Part shown: positions 49,205 to 58,897 of the stretch, piece after piece
How positions within the stretch are numbered: the stretch's first letter is position 1
How the letters are laid out: every line of letters begins with the position of its first letter
From: an uncultured Pelagibacteraceae bacterium
GTDB taxonomy: Bacteria; Pseudomonadota; Alphaproteobacteria; Pelagibacterales; Pelagibacteraceae
Reading direction: 5' to 3'
Assembly (NCBI GenBank): GCA_902541745.1
Contig: CACBRW010000002.1
Coordinates: 1 to 64,000, forward strand
DNA length: 64,000 bases
Position numbers and translations under genes: made by a program
Notes under the pieces: model-generated
Told to the model about the DNA's origin: nothing
Databases searched by the model: none
What the model saw: the letters and a program-made list of their open reading frames with translations, nothing else

Positions 49205-52048
49205 ATGCTTCTAGGAAACTACTTTCATAAAATAAATAAAAATTATAAAAATTTTTCTTTTTCAGGAATTTCATTTAACACAAAGAGTATTAAAAAAAAT
49301 AATATTTTTTTTGCAATCAAAGGAAATAGTATTGATGGTAATAAATTTATACTTAAAGCAATTAAAAAAGGATCTAAAATTATTGTAAGCGAAACAAAAA
49401 CAAATCCATTCCAAAATGGAATTTTGTATATCCATACAAATAATGTAAGAAAATTATTAGCTGAAACAGCTTTTAAAATTTATAAAAAAAAACCAAAAAA
49501 TTTAATTGCAGTTACCGGCACAAACGGAAAATCATCAGTTGCAGATTTTTATTATCAAATATTAAAATTAAATAACAAAAAAGGTGCTTCAATTGGCACA
49601 TTAGGTGTTAAATCAAAAAGTATTAATTTGAATTTATCTAATACCACAATAGATCCAATCAAATTAGCTAAAATATTAAGTAAGTTAAAAGAACAAAAAA
49701 TAGAAAATGTAATTATGGAAGCCTCAAGCCATGGTTTAAAGCAAAATAGATTAGATGGTTTAAAGTTTAATTCAGGTATATTTACTAATCTATCCCAGGA
49801 TCATATTGATTACCATAAAAATTTAAAAAACTATTTAAATGCAAAACTTTATTTATTTAAAAACCTAATCTCAAGAAAAGGAAATGTAATTACAGATAAA
49901 TTAATACCTGAGTTTAAAAACATAAAAAAAATCGCAATTAATAAGAAATTAAAATTGCATACACTTCATGATGAGAAAAATAATCTAAAACTTTTATCTC
50001 ATAATTTTAAAGGAGAGGGTCAATTTCTTAGATTTAAATTAAATAGCTCAATGAGGGATATAAATTTAAATTTAATTGGAAAAATACAATTAAAAAATGT
50101 TTTAATGGCAATAATTGCAGCAAAATATAGCGGTATTAGTTTAGATAAAATTTTAAATACAATTCCAAAATTAAAACCAGTTGAGGGAAGGTTTGAAAAA
50201 ATTGGTAAAATTAAAAATCAATCAAAAGTAATTCTTGATTATGCTCATACACCTGATGCTTTAAAAACCTGTCTTCTAAATCTTAGAGAACAATTTCCTA
50301 ACAAAGCAATCACAGTTCTATTTGGTTGCGGGGGAAATAGGGATCAAAATAAAAGATCAAAAATGGGGAAAATAGCTAGTGATTTTGCAGATAGTATCAT
50401 TCTTACAAATGATAATCCTAGATTTGAAAATCCTCAAAAAATAAGAAGAGATATAAAAAAAGGAATCAAAAAAAAAAGAATTACAGAAATTTCTAATAGA
50501 GCAATGGCAATAAAAAAAGCTATTCATAATTTGAATTCAGGTGATATTTTGTTAGTCGCTGGAAAAGGCCATGAGAAAACACAAGATATTGGAAATAAGA
50601 AAATTTTCTTTTCAGATAGAAAAGTAATTTTAAACACTATTAAAAATAAAAATAATAATTTATCAAATAATTTAAAATTAAATATAATTAAAGATACAGC
50701 TAAAATTAAAAAATTGTCCACCTCCACATCTTTAAAAACAGCAAGAATTAATTCTCGAGAAGTTACCAGAAATGATATTTTTTTTGCTATTAAAGGAAAA
50801 AAAAATGACGGTAATAAATTTGTTGCACAATCATTCAATAGAAAAGCATCGTTGGCTGTAGTAAACAGATTTCAAAATAACTTAAATAAAAGTCGTCAGA
50901 TTAAAGTAAAAAATACTTTAAGATTCTTAACAGATATTTCAAAAACTTTTAGAAAAAATATTGATACAAATATTATAGCTATCACAGGCAGTTGTGGCAA
51001 AACTACACTTAAAGAATTGCTGGGCAATGTATTAAGTAAAATTACCAAAGTAAGTATTTCTCCAAAATCTTATAACAATAAATTTGGGGTTCCTTTGAGT
51101 CTTTTTAATTTAAAACAAAATGATGAGTTTGGAATTTTAGAAGTTGGAATGGATAAAAAAGGTGAAATTGATTATTTATCAAAAATTATAGAACCAGATG
51201 TTGGAGTGATAACAAACATAAATTATGCACATGCTAAAAATTTTAAAAATATTAAGCAAATTGCTTTAGCAAAATCTGAAATTATAAAAAACATAAAACC
51301 TTATGGTTATGTTGTATTAAATGCAGATGATGGTCATTTTCGATTGCATAAAAAAATTGCCAAAGAAAAAAAAATTAATGTAGTCTCTTTTGGTATTAAA
51401 AATCATAGAGCAGATATTAAATTAATTAATACAAAAACTTTTGGAAAAAAATTTAAAATTAATATTGATTTAAATAATAAAAAAAAGGATTTTATATTAT
51501 CAAACGATTTTCAAAACAATATATATAATACACTTGCTGCTTTAGCAGTTATTAGTATTTATAAAAATATATTTAAACTAAATGAAAATATTTTTCTCAA
51601 TTTCAAAATTCCTGGGGGAAGAGGGGATCATTCTGTAATAAAATTTAATGATAAAAAAATTAATTTAATTGATCAAAGCTATAATTCAAATCCTCTATCA
51701 TTAAAATCAGCAATAAAAAATTTTGATAAAATAAAATCCAAAAAATCAAATAAATATTTATTAATTGGTGACATGTTAGAGCTGGGTAGTCATTCTAAAA
51801 AACTTCATAAATCTATTGCTCCAATAATTAATCAAACCAAGATAGATAAGGTATTTGTCAAAGGTAAAATGGCATCTACAATATTTGCAGGTATCTCAAA
51901 AGCCAAAAAAGGTAGGATTTTATTAAACAAATCTCAAATTATTGAATTGATAAGAAAAGATTTAAATAATAATGATTATTTAATGATTAAGGCCTCACTT
52001 GCGACAGGATTCAACGACATAGTAAAAGATCTGAAAGGATTGCATTAA
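49205..52048 (+). CDS. murEF: Fused MurE-MurF: UDP-MurNAc-tripeptide and -pentapeptide ligase
   Basis: One 947-codon frame encodes two Mur ligases. The N-terminal half (to about 475) is MurE: ATP loop 'VTGTNGKSS' near residue 104, 'NLSQDHIDYH', 'ILDYAHTPDAL' and the DNPR motif near residue 403, which specifies meso-diaminopimelate. The C-terminal half is MurF: 'INSREVTRNDIFFAIKG', ATP loop 'ITGSCGKTT' near residue 594, 'NYAHAKNF' and 'LIDQSYNSNPLS'. No stop or restart is seen at the junction. It would add m-DAP and then D-Ala-D-Ala in sequence. Confidence 0.96.
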   Translation: MLLGNYFHKINKNYKNFSFSGISFNTKSIKKNNIFFAIKGNSIDGNKFILKAIKKGSKIIVSETKTNPFQNGILYIHTNNVRKLLAETAFKIYKKKPKNLIAVTGTNGKSSVADFYYQILKLNNKKGASIGTLGVKSKSINLNLSNTTIDPIKLAKILSKLKEQKIENVIMEASSHGLKQNRLDGLKFNSGIFTNLSQDHIDYHKNLKNYLNAKLYLFKNLISRKGNVITDKLIPEFKNIKKIAINKKLKLHTLHDEKNNLKLLSHNFKGEGQFLRFKLNSSMRDINLNLIGKIQLKNVLMAIIAAKYSGISLDKILNTIPKLKPVEGRFEKIGKIKNQSKVILDYAHTPDALKTCLLNLREQFPNKAITVLFGCGGNRDQNKRSKMGKIASDFADSIILTNDNPRFENPQKIRRDIKKGIKKKRITEISNRAMAIKKAIHNLNSGDILLVAGKGHEKTQDIGNKKIFFSDRKVILNTIKNKNNNLSNNLKLNIIKDTAKIKKLSTSTSLKTARINSREVTRNDIFFAIKGKKNDGNKFVAQSFNRKASLAVVNRFQNNLNKSRQIKVKNTLRFLTDISKTFRKNIDTNIIAITGSCGKTTLKELLGNVLSKITKVSISPKSYNNKFGVPLSLFNLKQNDEFGILEVGMDKKGEIDYLSKIIEPDVGVITNINYAHAKNFKNIKQIALAKSEIIKNIKPYGYVVLNADDGHFRLHKKIAKEKKINVVSFGIKNHRADIKLINTKTFGKKFKINIDLNNKKKDFILSNDFQNNIYNTLAALAVISIYKNIFKLNENIFLNFKIPGGRGDHSVIKFNDKKINLIDQSYNSNPLSLKSAIKNFDKIKSKKSNKYLLIGDMLELGSHSKKLHKSIAPIINQTKIDKVFVKGKMASTIFAGISKAKKGRILLNKSQIIELIRKDLNNNDYLMIKASLATGFNDIVKDLKGLH

Positions 52049-53134
52049 ATGCTTTATCAATTTTTATTAAATTTCGTAGATACTTTTAGTTTTTTAAATG
52101 TATTTAAATATTTAACTTTTAGAACAGGTTTATCTTTTTTCACTTCATTAGTTATTGTACTGATTGTTGGAGGTCCTTTTATTAAATTTTTTTCAAAACA
52201 AAAAATTTTAAATCCAATCCGAGACGATGGGCCCGAAGATCATATAGTTAAAAAAATTGGCACACCAACAATGGGCGGTTTAATAATTTTATTTGGCTTG
52301 TTGTTGTCAGTAATATTTTGGGCAGATTTATCAAATATTAATATTTTATTTTGTGTCTACATAGCAATAACGTTTGGTTTGTTGGGAGCATATGATGACT
52401 TTAAGAAGATTAAATTTAGCAACTCATCAGGAATTTCATCAAAGTTTAAAATAACTTCACAAATAATATTAGCAATTATAGGAGTGAGTTTATTTGTTTA
52501 TTTTAATGATTATCAAAATTTAAATAATTTATATTTTCCATTCTTTAAAAATTTAATCATAAATCTTGGATGGTTTTTTATACCATTTGCGATATTCGTA
52601 ATCATAGGCTCATCTAATGCTGTTAACCTTACTGATGGATTAGATGGTTTAGCAACAGTACCTGTAATATTAGTTGCAGCATGTTTTGCTTTTATAAGTT
52701 ATGTTACTGGAAACATAGTATTTTCGAATTATTTACAAATTCCCTACATTGAAGGAACTGGTGAAGTAGCGATTTTTTGTGGTGCAATAATTGGCTCTTG
52801 TCTAGGTTTTTTATGGTTTAATGCTCCACCTGCTAAAATTTTTATGGGAGATACAGGCTCATTATCCCTTGGGGGGTCTTTAGGTGCAGTGGGAATTATA
52901 ACAAAGCATGAAATTGTTTTAGCGATTACTGGTGGACTTTTTGTATTAGAGGCAGTTTCAGTAATGGTTCAGGTAATATCCTTTAAACTGACAGGAAAAA
53001 GAATTTTTAAAATGGCACCTATTCACCATCATTTCGAGAAAAAAGGATGGCCAGAGTCTACAGTCGTAATTAGGTTTTGGATTATCTCTATTATCCTAGC
53101 AATGATTGGTTTAGCTACCTTAAAATTAAGATAA
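52049..53134 (+). CDS. mraY: Phospho-MurNAc-pentapeptide transferase MraY
   Basis: Ten-helix membrane enzyme that makes lipid I from UDP-MurNAc-pentapeptide and undecaprenyl phosphate. Signatures are 'DDGPEDHIVKKIGTPTMGG', the DDFKK-like 'GAYDDFKKIKF', 'NAVNLTDGLDGLA', 'FMGDTGSLSLGG' and 'MAPIHHHFEKKGWPE'. The length of 361 aa is typical. ATG directly follows the murEF stop, and its stop overlaps the murD ATG by one base. Confidence 0.98.
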   Translation: MLYQFLLNFVDTFSFLNVFKYLTFRTGLSFFTSLVIVLIVGGPFIKFFSKQKILNPIRDDGPEDHIVKKIGTPTMGGLIILFGLLLSVIFWADLSNINILFCVYIAITFGLLGAYDDFKKIKFSNSSGISSKFKITSQIILAIIGVSLFVYFNDYQNLNNLYFPFFKNLIINLGWFFIPFAIFVIIGSSNAVNLTDGLDGLATVPVILVAACFAFISYVTGNIVFSNYLQIPYIEGTGEVAIFCGAIIGSCLGFLWFNAPPAKIFMGDTGSLSLGGSLGAVGIITKHEIVLAITGGLFVLEAVSVMVQVISFKLTGKRIFKMAPIHHHFEKKGWPESTVVIRFWIISIILAMIGLATLKLR

Positions 53135-54429
53135 TGAAAATTTTAAATAATATTTTTTTAGGTAAAAAAATATTAATTTACGGTTTAGGAAAGAGTGGCA
53201 TTTCATCTTATAAGTTTTTAAAAAACAAGTCAGATGTATATTTGTTTGATGATAATGACAAAATTAATTTAAAACAAAAAAAAAAAATAATTCGAATAAA
53301 ACAAGTTCAAAAAATAAATTTTGATAAAATTATTATTAGTCCTGGTATTGATATTTCAAATTGTAAATTATCGAAGTTTTTAAATAAAAATTTTCAAAAA
53401 ATTCATACTGACCTTGACGTTTTGTTTTCATTTTACAGCAATGAAAGTATTACTATCACTGGAACTAACGGTAAATCTACAACTGCAAAATTATTACATG
53501 ATGTTTTAATTGATCAAAATAAAGATTCAAGACTTATTGGGAATATAGGAAATCCAGCATTATCGGAAAAAAAAATTACAAAAAAAACAATCTTTGTAAT
53601 AGAGGCTTCTTCATATCAGTTAGAATATAGTAGAATTTTTAGATCAAAATATGCAGTAATTCTCAATATTACTTCAGATCACATTGAAAGACATAAAACT
53701 TTGAAAAATTATGTAAACGCAAAATTTAAACTATTAAAATCCCAAAGCAGAGGATCTTTTGCTTATGTTAAAAAAGATGATGACCTAATTAATAAAAGAA
53801 TAAAAAAAGGTAAATATAAAGGAAAAATTTATAAAGTTCAGACTTCAAATTTAAATAAAGAGTTTAATAAAATTACTAATAAATATTTTATCTCTGATGG
53901 TAATAAAGAAAATTTAGCATTCATATTAAAAATTGCTTTAAAATTAAAACTAAATAAGAACAAACTAATTAAAACTATTAATAAATTTAAAGGTCTAGAT
54001 TTTAGACAACAAATTATATTTGATAAAAAAAACCTTACTATAATTAATGATTCAAAATCTACAAGTTTTGCTTCATCAGAAAATGTATTGAGGAATATAA
54101 ATAATGCCTATTGGATCTTAGGAGGAATACCTAAAAAAGGAGATAAATTTAAATTATCAAAAATGAAGAGTAAAAATCTTAAAGCCTTCGTTTTTGGAGG
54201 TCATCGTAAGAAATTTTTGAAAATTTTGAAAAACAAAGTGAAAGTAAAAAGCTTTAGTAATTTACAAGAGACACTTAAAACTATCTTTTCAAAAATTAAT
54301 AGTAATAAATCTAAAAAAAATATTATTTTTTTTAGTCCAGCTGGTGCTTCATTTGACAGTTTTAAAAATTTTGAAGAAAGAGGATATTTTTTTAATCAAA
54401 TAATCAAAAAGTACACAAATGCAAAGTGA
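53134..54429 (+). CDS. murD: UDP-N-acetylmuramoylalanine-D-glutamate ligase
   Basis: Adds D-Glu to UDP-MurNAc-L-Ala. An N-terminal Rossmann part ('ILIYGLGKSGISSYKFL') is followed by the ATP loop 'ITGTNGKSTTAKL' near residue 108, 'NITSDHIERH' and the C-terminal 'INDSKSTSFASSENVL'. I chose ATG at 53134, which overlaps the mraY stop by one base, over an upstream ATG inside mraY, since the family begins here. Length 431 aa. Confidence 0.96.
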   Translation: MKILNNIFLGKKILIYGLGKSGISSYKFLKNKSDVYLFDDNDKINLKQKKKIIRIKQVQKINFDKIIISPGIDISNCKLSKFLNKNFQKIHTDLDVLFSFYSNESITITGTNGKSTTAKLLHDVLIDQNKDSRLIGNIGNPALSEKKITKKTIFVIEASSYQLEYSRIFRSKYAVILNITSDHIERHKTLKNYVNAKFKLLKSQSRGSFAYVKKDDDLINKRIKKGKYKGKIYKVQTSNLNKEFNKITNKYFISDGNKENLAFILKIALKLKLNKNKLIKTINKFKGLDFRQQIIFDKKNLTIINDSKSTSFASSENVLRNINNAYWILGGIPKKGDKFKLSKMKSKNLKAFVFGGHRKKFLKILKNKVKVKSFSNLQETLKTIFSKINSNKSKKNIIFFSPAGASFDSFKNFEERGYFFNQIIKKYTNAK

Positions 54430-55546
54430 TAGTTTTATTTATCGATTTTATTATCAATGGTGGAAAAATATAGATAAATCAATATTTACCTTAATAGGTT
54501 TGTTATTTGTTATCGGATTATTTTTTTCTTTGGTATCAACTTCATTAATAGCTTCTGACAAATTAAATACAAACAGTTATTTCTTTTTTTTTAAACATTT
54601 GATTTATGTTTTAATAGGAATATTTCTCATTTTTATATTTTCCTCGCTAAATCCAGATCGATTATATAAATATTCTGTTTTTCTTTTTTTTATTTCCTTT
54701 ATTTCATTATTTTTAGTTCCAATAATTGGTATTGAAGTTAAAGGCTCAAAAAGATGGATAGATTTAATTTTTTTTCCAAGATTTCAACCAATAGAAGTTT
54801 TAAAGCCCTTTTTGATTGTAGTTTTATCAACTATTTTATGCAGCAATAACTCGAATATTTTATTTAAATATTTAATATCGACTATTTTGATATCTATTAT
54901 TTCTTTGCTTTTAATAATTCAACCCGATATCGGTCAAACTTTATTGATAGTTTTTTCCTGGGCAGTATTAGTTTTTACATCAGGAATTAATATATATATT
55001 CTTTTAGCGATATTTTTCCTATGTGCATCTATACTTACTTACCTAATTTTTTATGTTCCTAAGTTTGATTATATTCAGGCACGTATTTTTTCATTTTTTA
55101 ATAGAGAGGTAGGGACTCATAATTTTCAATCTGATAAAGCTTTAGAGTCAATAACAAGTGGAGGTTTTTTTGGAAAAGGCTTGGGTGAAGGTGTACTTAA
55201 AAATAGAGTTCCTGAAGCCCATACTGACTATATTATTTCAGTAATTTCTGAGGAGTTTGGTGTTGTTGCCATAATGTTAATATTATTATTGTTTTTGATC
55301 TTAATATATATGGTTTTTAAAAAAATAAGTTTTGAAACAAACGATAAAGCCAAACTTATTTTAATTGGATCTATTAGTTTAATTTTAATGCAAGCTACTA
55401 TTCATATTGGGGTGAATATAAGATTATTTCCAACCACTGGAATGACTTTACCTTTTTTAAGTTATGGAGGTTCATCAATAATAAGCACATCAATCTTAGC
55501 CGGGATAATTTTAAATTTAACAAAAAGAAAAATAAGCCAAATATGA
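54419..55546 (+). CDS. ftsW: SEDS peptidoglycan polymerase FtsW
   Basis: Septal glycosyltransferase that works with FtsI. It is multi-spanning and 375 aa long. SEDS hallmarks are 'GSKRWIDLIFFPRFQPIEVLKPFLIV', 'IQPDIGQTLLIV', the large loop with 'GGFFGKGLGEGVLKNRVPEAHTDYIISVISEEFG' and the C-terminal 'FPTTGMTLPFLSYGGSSIISTSI'. RodA shares these, but the position between murD and murG indicates FtsW. It overlaps murD by 11 bp and murG by 4 bp. Confidence 0.96.
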   Translation: MQSDSFIYRFYYQWWKNIDKSIFTLIGLLFVIGLFFSLVSTSLIASDKLNTNSYFFFFKHLIYVLIGIFLIFIFSSLNPDRLYKYSVFLFFISFISLFLVPIIGIEVKGSKRWIDLIFFPRFQPIEVLKPFLIVVLSTILCSNNSNILFKYLISTILISIISLLLIIQPDIGQTLLIVFSWAVLVFTSGINIYILLAIFFLCASILTYLIFYVPKFDYIQARIFSFFNREVGTHNFQSDKALESITSGGFFGKGLGEGVLKNRVPEAHTDYIISVISEEFGVVAIMLILLLFLILIYMVFKKISFETNDKAKLILIGSISLILMQATIHIGVNIRLFPTTGMTLPFLSYGGSSIISTSILAGIILNLTKRKISQI

Positions 55547-56607
55547 CAAAAAAAGTTTTAATATCCACTGGCGGCTCAGGAGGTCATGTGATACCAGCAA
55601 TTACAATTTATAATCATTTAAAAAAGACTCATGAGATTTTGATTTCTACTGATGTAAGGGGTCTTGCTTATTTAGATAAGAACTATAATACAGTAATTAT
55701 CAATACCCCCAAGTTAAATAATTTATTTTTACTTCCTTTTTCATTTATAAAAATTTTATCTTTAACTATTAAATCTTTTTTTATTTTAAAAAAAAAAAAA
55801 ATTTCAATTTTAATTTCAACTGGTGGTTATATGTCTTTACCACTGTGTCTAGCAGCAAAAATATTAGGCATTAAAATTTTTTTAATTGAACCAAATATGG
55901 TCCTTGGAAGAGCAAATAAATTTTTTTTAAATTTTTCAAGAAAATTAATATGTTATTCAAAGAATTTAATTAATTTACCCCATGGAATAAATCATAAATT
56001 AACTAGTATTAAACCTTTGATACGAAAAGAATATTATGAAACCATTGCCTATCAAAAACAGGATAATTTATTCACAATTTTAGTAATAGGAGGCAGTCAA
56101 GGTGCAAAAATCTTTGATGAGCTTTTAAAAAAATCCTTTTTAAGTATAGCTAAACAAGCATCAATAAAAGTTATTCATCAAACAAGTGAGAAAAATAAAA
56201 ATTTTTTAAAAGATTTTTATTTTCAAAATAATATTGAAAGTAGAGTTTTTAGTTTTGATCATAATCTTAATGAAGTTTTACAAAAAGGAGATTTATGTAT
56301 AACAAGAGCAGGAGCATCTAGTTTAGCTGAACTATCCTTTTTAAATATACCATTTATAGCAATACCGCTTCCAACATCAAAAGATAATCATCAGTATGAA
56401 AATGCAAAATATTATGAGAAACAGGATTGTTGCTGGATAGTTAATCAAAAAAATTTTGATGATCAAAAATTTGAGAAATTTTTGCTCAAATTGATAAATA
56501 AAAGTCAGGATTACATTACAAAAAAAAATAATTTACAGAAATTAAATTACCAAAATACTTGGAATAATGTTAATCAAAAAATAATAAAAATTATTAATGA
56601 AAATTAA
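55543..56607 (+). CDS. murG: UDP-GlcNAc:lipid I transferase MurG
   Basis: Makes lipid II at the inner face of the membrane. GT-B fold with the G-loop 'ISTGGSGGHVIPAITI' at the N terminus, 'ISTGGYMSLPLCLAA', 'LVIGGSQGAKIFDEL' and the UDP-GlcNAc site 'RAGASSLAELSFLNIPFIAIPLPTSKDNHQYENA'. The length of 354 aa is normal. It contains a 14-A run (55788-55801) that is still in frame, a useful contrast to the broken runs elsewhere in the window. Confidence 0.97.
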   Translation: MTKKVLISTGGSGGHVIPAITIYNHLKKTHEILISTDVRGLAYLDKNYNTVIINTPKLNNLFLLPFSFIKILSLTIKSFFILKKKKISILISTGGYMSLPLCLAAKILGIKIFLIEPNMVLGRANKFFLNFSRKLICYSKNLINLPHGINHKLTSIKPLIRKEYYETIAYQKQDNLFTILVIGGSQGAKIFDELLKKSFLSIAKQASIKVIHQTSEKNKNFLKDFYFQNNIESRVFSFDHNLNEVLQKGDLCITRAGASSLAELSFLNIPFIAIPLPTSKDNHQYENAKYYEKQDCCWIVNQKNFDDQKFEKFLLKLINKSQDYITKKNNLQKLNYQNTWNNVNQKIIKIINEN

Positions 56608-57994
56608 ATTAGCAAAATCAGAACTGATACATTTCGTAGGAATAGGTGGAATAGGTATGAGTGGCTTAGCACTAATAATGAAGGGCAAAGGTTTTAAAGT
56701 TCAAGGAAGTGATATTTCAAATAATAAAAATATTGAAAGATTAAGAAAAGAAAAAATAAAAATTTTTATAGGACATAAGAAACAAAATATAGAAAAAGCA
56801 ACTATCCTAGTTATATCTTCAGCTATTAAAAAAAATAATCCCGAGTTAGTCGCGTCTAAAAAAAAACAATTGCCCATTTATAAAAGAGGAGAGATGCTTG
56901 CTAATATTGTTTCTTTAACAAAAAATATTGTGGTAGTTGGATCACACGGTAAAACTACAACAACATCTTTGATAGCATCCATATTTCAAGAAACAAAGAT
57001 TGATCCAACAATAATCAATGGTGGAGTAATAAATTCAATTAATAATTCTGCAAAGCTTGGGAAAAGCGATTGGTCTATATTAGAGGCAGACGAGTCAGAT
57101 GGAAGTTTTGTTTTCATACCCCCAACATACTCAATCATCACCAATATAGATCGAGAGCATATGGATTATTATGGTAGCATGAAAAAATTAAAAAAATATT
57201 TTGAAAATTTTGTAAATAAAGTCCCATCATTTGGAAAGTCATTTATTTGTCTAGATGATAAAAATAACAAAAATTTAATTAAAAATATCAAAAATAAAAA
57301 CTTCTATACATATGGATTGGATAAAAAATCAAATTTTTGTATAAAAAATATAAAACAATTTAAAGAATTCTCTGAGTTTGACTTGAATATAAAATTACCC
57401 AATAAAAAAAATCAATTAATTAAAAAATTTAAAATTCCTTTATTAGGAACTCATAATATTAAAAATTCTGTAGCTGCAGCAGCTTTAGCGTTAATAGTGG
57501 GTCTACCAATAAATAATATTAAAAAAGGACTTAAAAATTTTAAAGGCGTTCAAAGAAGGTTTAATAAAATTTTCACTTTTAATAATGTTGATTTTTATGA
57601 TGATTATGCCCACCATCCTACAGAAATCAAAGAAGTACTAGATGGTGTAAAAAATGTTTATAAAGATTATGAAAAGATATGTATTTTTCAACCACACAGA
57701 ATATCAAGATTAAAAGATTTAAAAGAAGAATTTACTCTCGCTTTTAAAAATGCGGATAAGGTTATCTTGTTTCCAATATATACTGCTGGAGAAAAATTAA
57801 AGCTTGGGTTCAGCTACCTTAATTTTGCAAAAGAAGTGATAAAGAATTCAAGAGTACAGCTATTTTTATTAGACGACAAATATCAATTAGCAAAATTTAT
57901 AAAGGCAAATATATACGGAAAAAAAATTGTAATAGGTATGGGCGCAGGCACAATTTCGAGTTGGATGCGAGAATTACCTAAATTGTTATCATGA
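56597..57994 (+). CDS. murC: UDP-N-acetylmuramate-L-alanine ligase
   Basis: First Mur ligase of the stem peptide. Motifs are 'IHFVGIGGIGMSGLALIM' (UDP-binding), ATP loop 'VVGSHGKTTTTSLIASI' near residue 115, 'ILEADESDGSF', 'NIDREHMDYYG' and the C-terminal 'YDDYAHHPTEI' and 'FQPHRISRL'. The length of 465 aa is typical. It overlaps murG by 11 bp and murB by 4 bp. Confidence 0.98.
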   Translation: MKIKLAKSELIHFVGIGGIGMSGLALIMKGKGFKVQGSDISNNKNIERLRKEKIKIFIGHKKQNIEKATILVISSAIKKNNPELVASKKKQLPIYKRGEMLANIVSLTKNIVVVGSHGKTTTTSLIASIFQETKIDPTIINGGVINSINNSAKLGKSDWSILEADESDGSFVFIPPTYSIITNIDREHMDYYGSMKKLKKYFENFVNKVPSFGKSFICLDDKNNKNLIKNIKNKNFYTYGLDKKSNFCIKNIKQFKEFSEFDLNIKLPNKKNQLIKKFKIPLLGTHNIKNSVAAAALALIVGLPINNIKKGLKNFKGVQRRFNKIFTFNNVDFYDDYAHHPTEIKEVLDGVKNVYKDYEKICIFQPHRISRLKDLKEEFTLAFKNADKVILFPIYTAGEKLKLGFSYLNFAKEVIKNSRVQLFLLDDKYQLAKFIKANIYGKKIVIGMGAGTISSWMRELPKLLS

Positions 57995-58896
57995 AAATTA
58001 ACATAAAAGAACTAATTCCAGAATTTAGTAATAATTTAAAATTAGATTATGATTTAAAAAAAAAAAATTGGTTTAATATAGGTGGCAAAACAAAAGCCTT
58101 TTTTAAAGCAGATAATTTAAAGGAATTAATTAATTTTCTTAAAAAAATTCAAAATTATGAAAAAATATTTGTATTAGGAGCTGGTTCAAATACTTTAATT
58201 ACTGATAAACAATTTGATGGAGTTGTCATCAAACTTACTAATAATTTTAATAATATAACTCTTTTAAAAGAAGAGATTATAATTGCAGGCAGTGCTGTTA
58301 CTGATAAATCATTGTCAGAGTTTGCGATGGAAAATAGCATAGGTGGTTTTGAATTTCTCTCGTGTATTCCAGGTACAATAGGCGGTGGTATTAAAATGAA
58401 CGCAGGTTGTTTCAACAGAGAGTTTAAAGATATTTTAATTTCAATTCAAGCAATTAACAAGTCAGGACAAATAATAACAGTACCAAGCAAAGATATGAAT
58501 TTTAAATACAGAGATAGCGGATTATCAGATGATCTTATTTTTTTAAGTGCATCATTTAAAGGGAATAAAAAAGACAAAAATATTATCAAAAATGAAATTC
58601 AGTCTCTTAAAGAGAGAAAAGAACTAGCTCAACCAACAAAAATAAAGACTAGTGGTAGTACTTTTAAAAATCCAATAGATCAATCAGATAAAAAAGTCTG
58701 GCAATTAATTAAAGAGTCTGTTTCACTCAATAAATCATTTGGGGACGCATGCATCTCACAAAAACACTGTAATTTTTTTGTAAATAAAGGTAATGCTAAG
58801 TTTGAAGATATGAAAAAATTAATAGATTTTGTTTCAGAGAGTGTATTTAAAAAAACAGGAGTCAAACTAGAAACAGAAATTAAAATATTAGAATAA
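57991..58896 (+). CDS. murB: UDP-N-acetylenolpyruvoylglucosamine reductase
   Basis: FAD enzyme that completes UDP-MurNAc. It is type I/II MurB of 301 aa with 'NWFNIGGKTKAFFKADN', the FAD loop 'VLGAGSNTLITDKQFDG', 'GFEFLSCIPGTIGGGIKMNAGCF', 'YRDSGL' and the catalytic Ser region 'TSGSTFKNP'. The C-terminal Glu in 'KLETEIKIL' is conserved. The murC-murB-ddl order is the usual alphaproteobacterial one. Confidence 0.97.
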   Translation: MKINIKELIPEFSNNLKLDYDLKKKNWFNIGGKTKAFFKADNLKELINFLKKIQNYEKIFVLGAGSNTLITDKQFDGVVIKLTNNFNNITLLKEEIIIAGSAVTDKSLSEFAMENSIGGFEFLSCIPGTIGGGIKMNAGCFNREFKDILISIQAINKSGQIITVPSKDMNFKYRDSGLSDDLIFLSASFKGNKKDKNIIKNEIQSLKERKELAQPTKIKTSGSTFKNPIDQSDKKVWQLIKESVSLNKSFGDACISQKHCNFFVNKGNAKFEDMKKLIDFVSESVFKKTGVKLETEIKILE

Positions 58897-58897
58897 A

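Noticed and set aside
55788..55801. 14-A run in murG as a possible sixth frameshift
   Set aside because: The frame reads through with family motifs on both sides (SFFILKKKKISILISTGGY), so no correction is needed.
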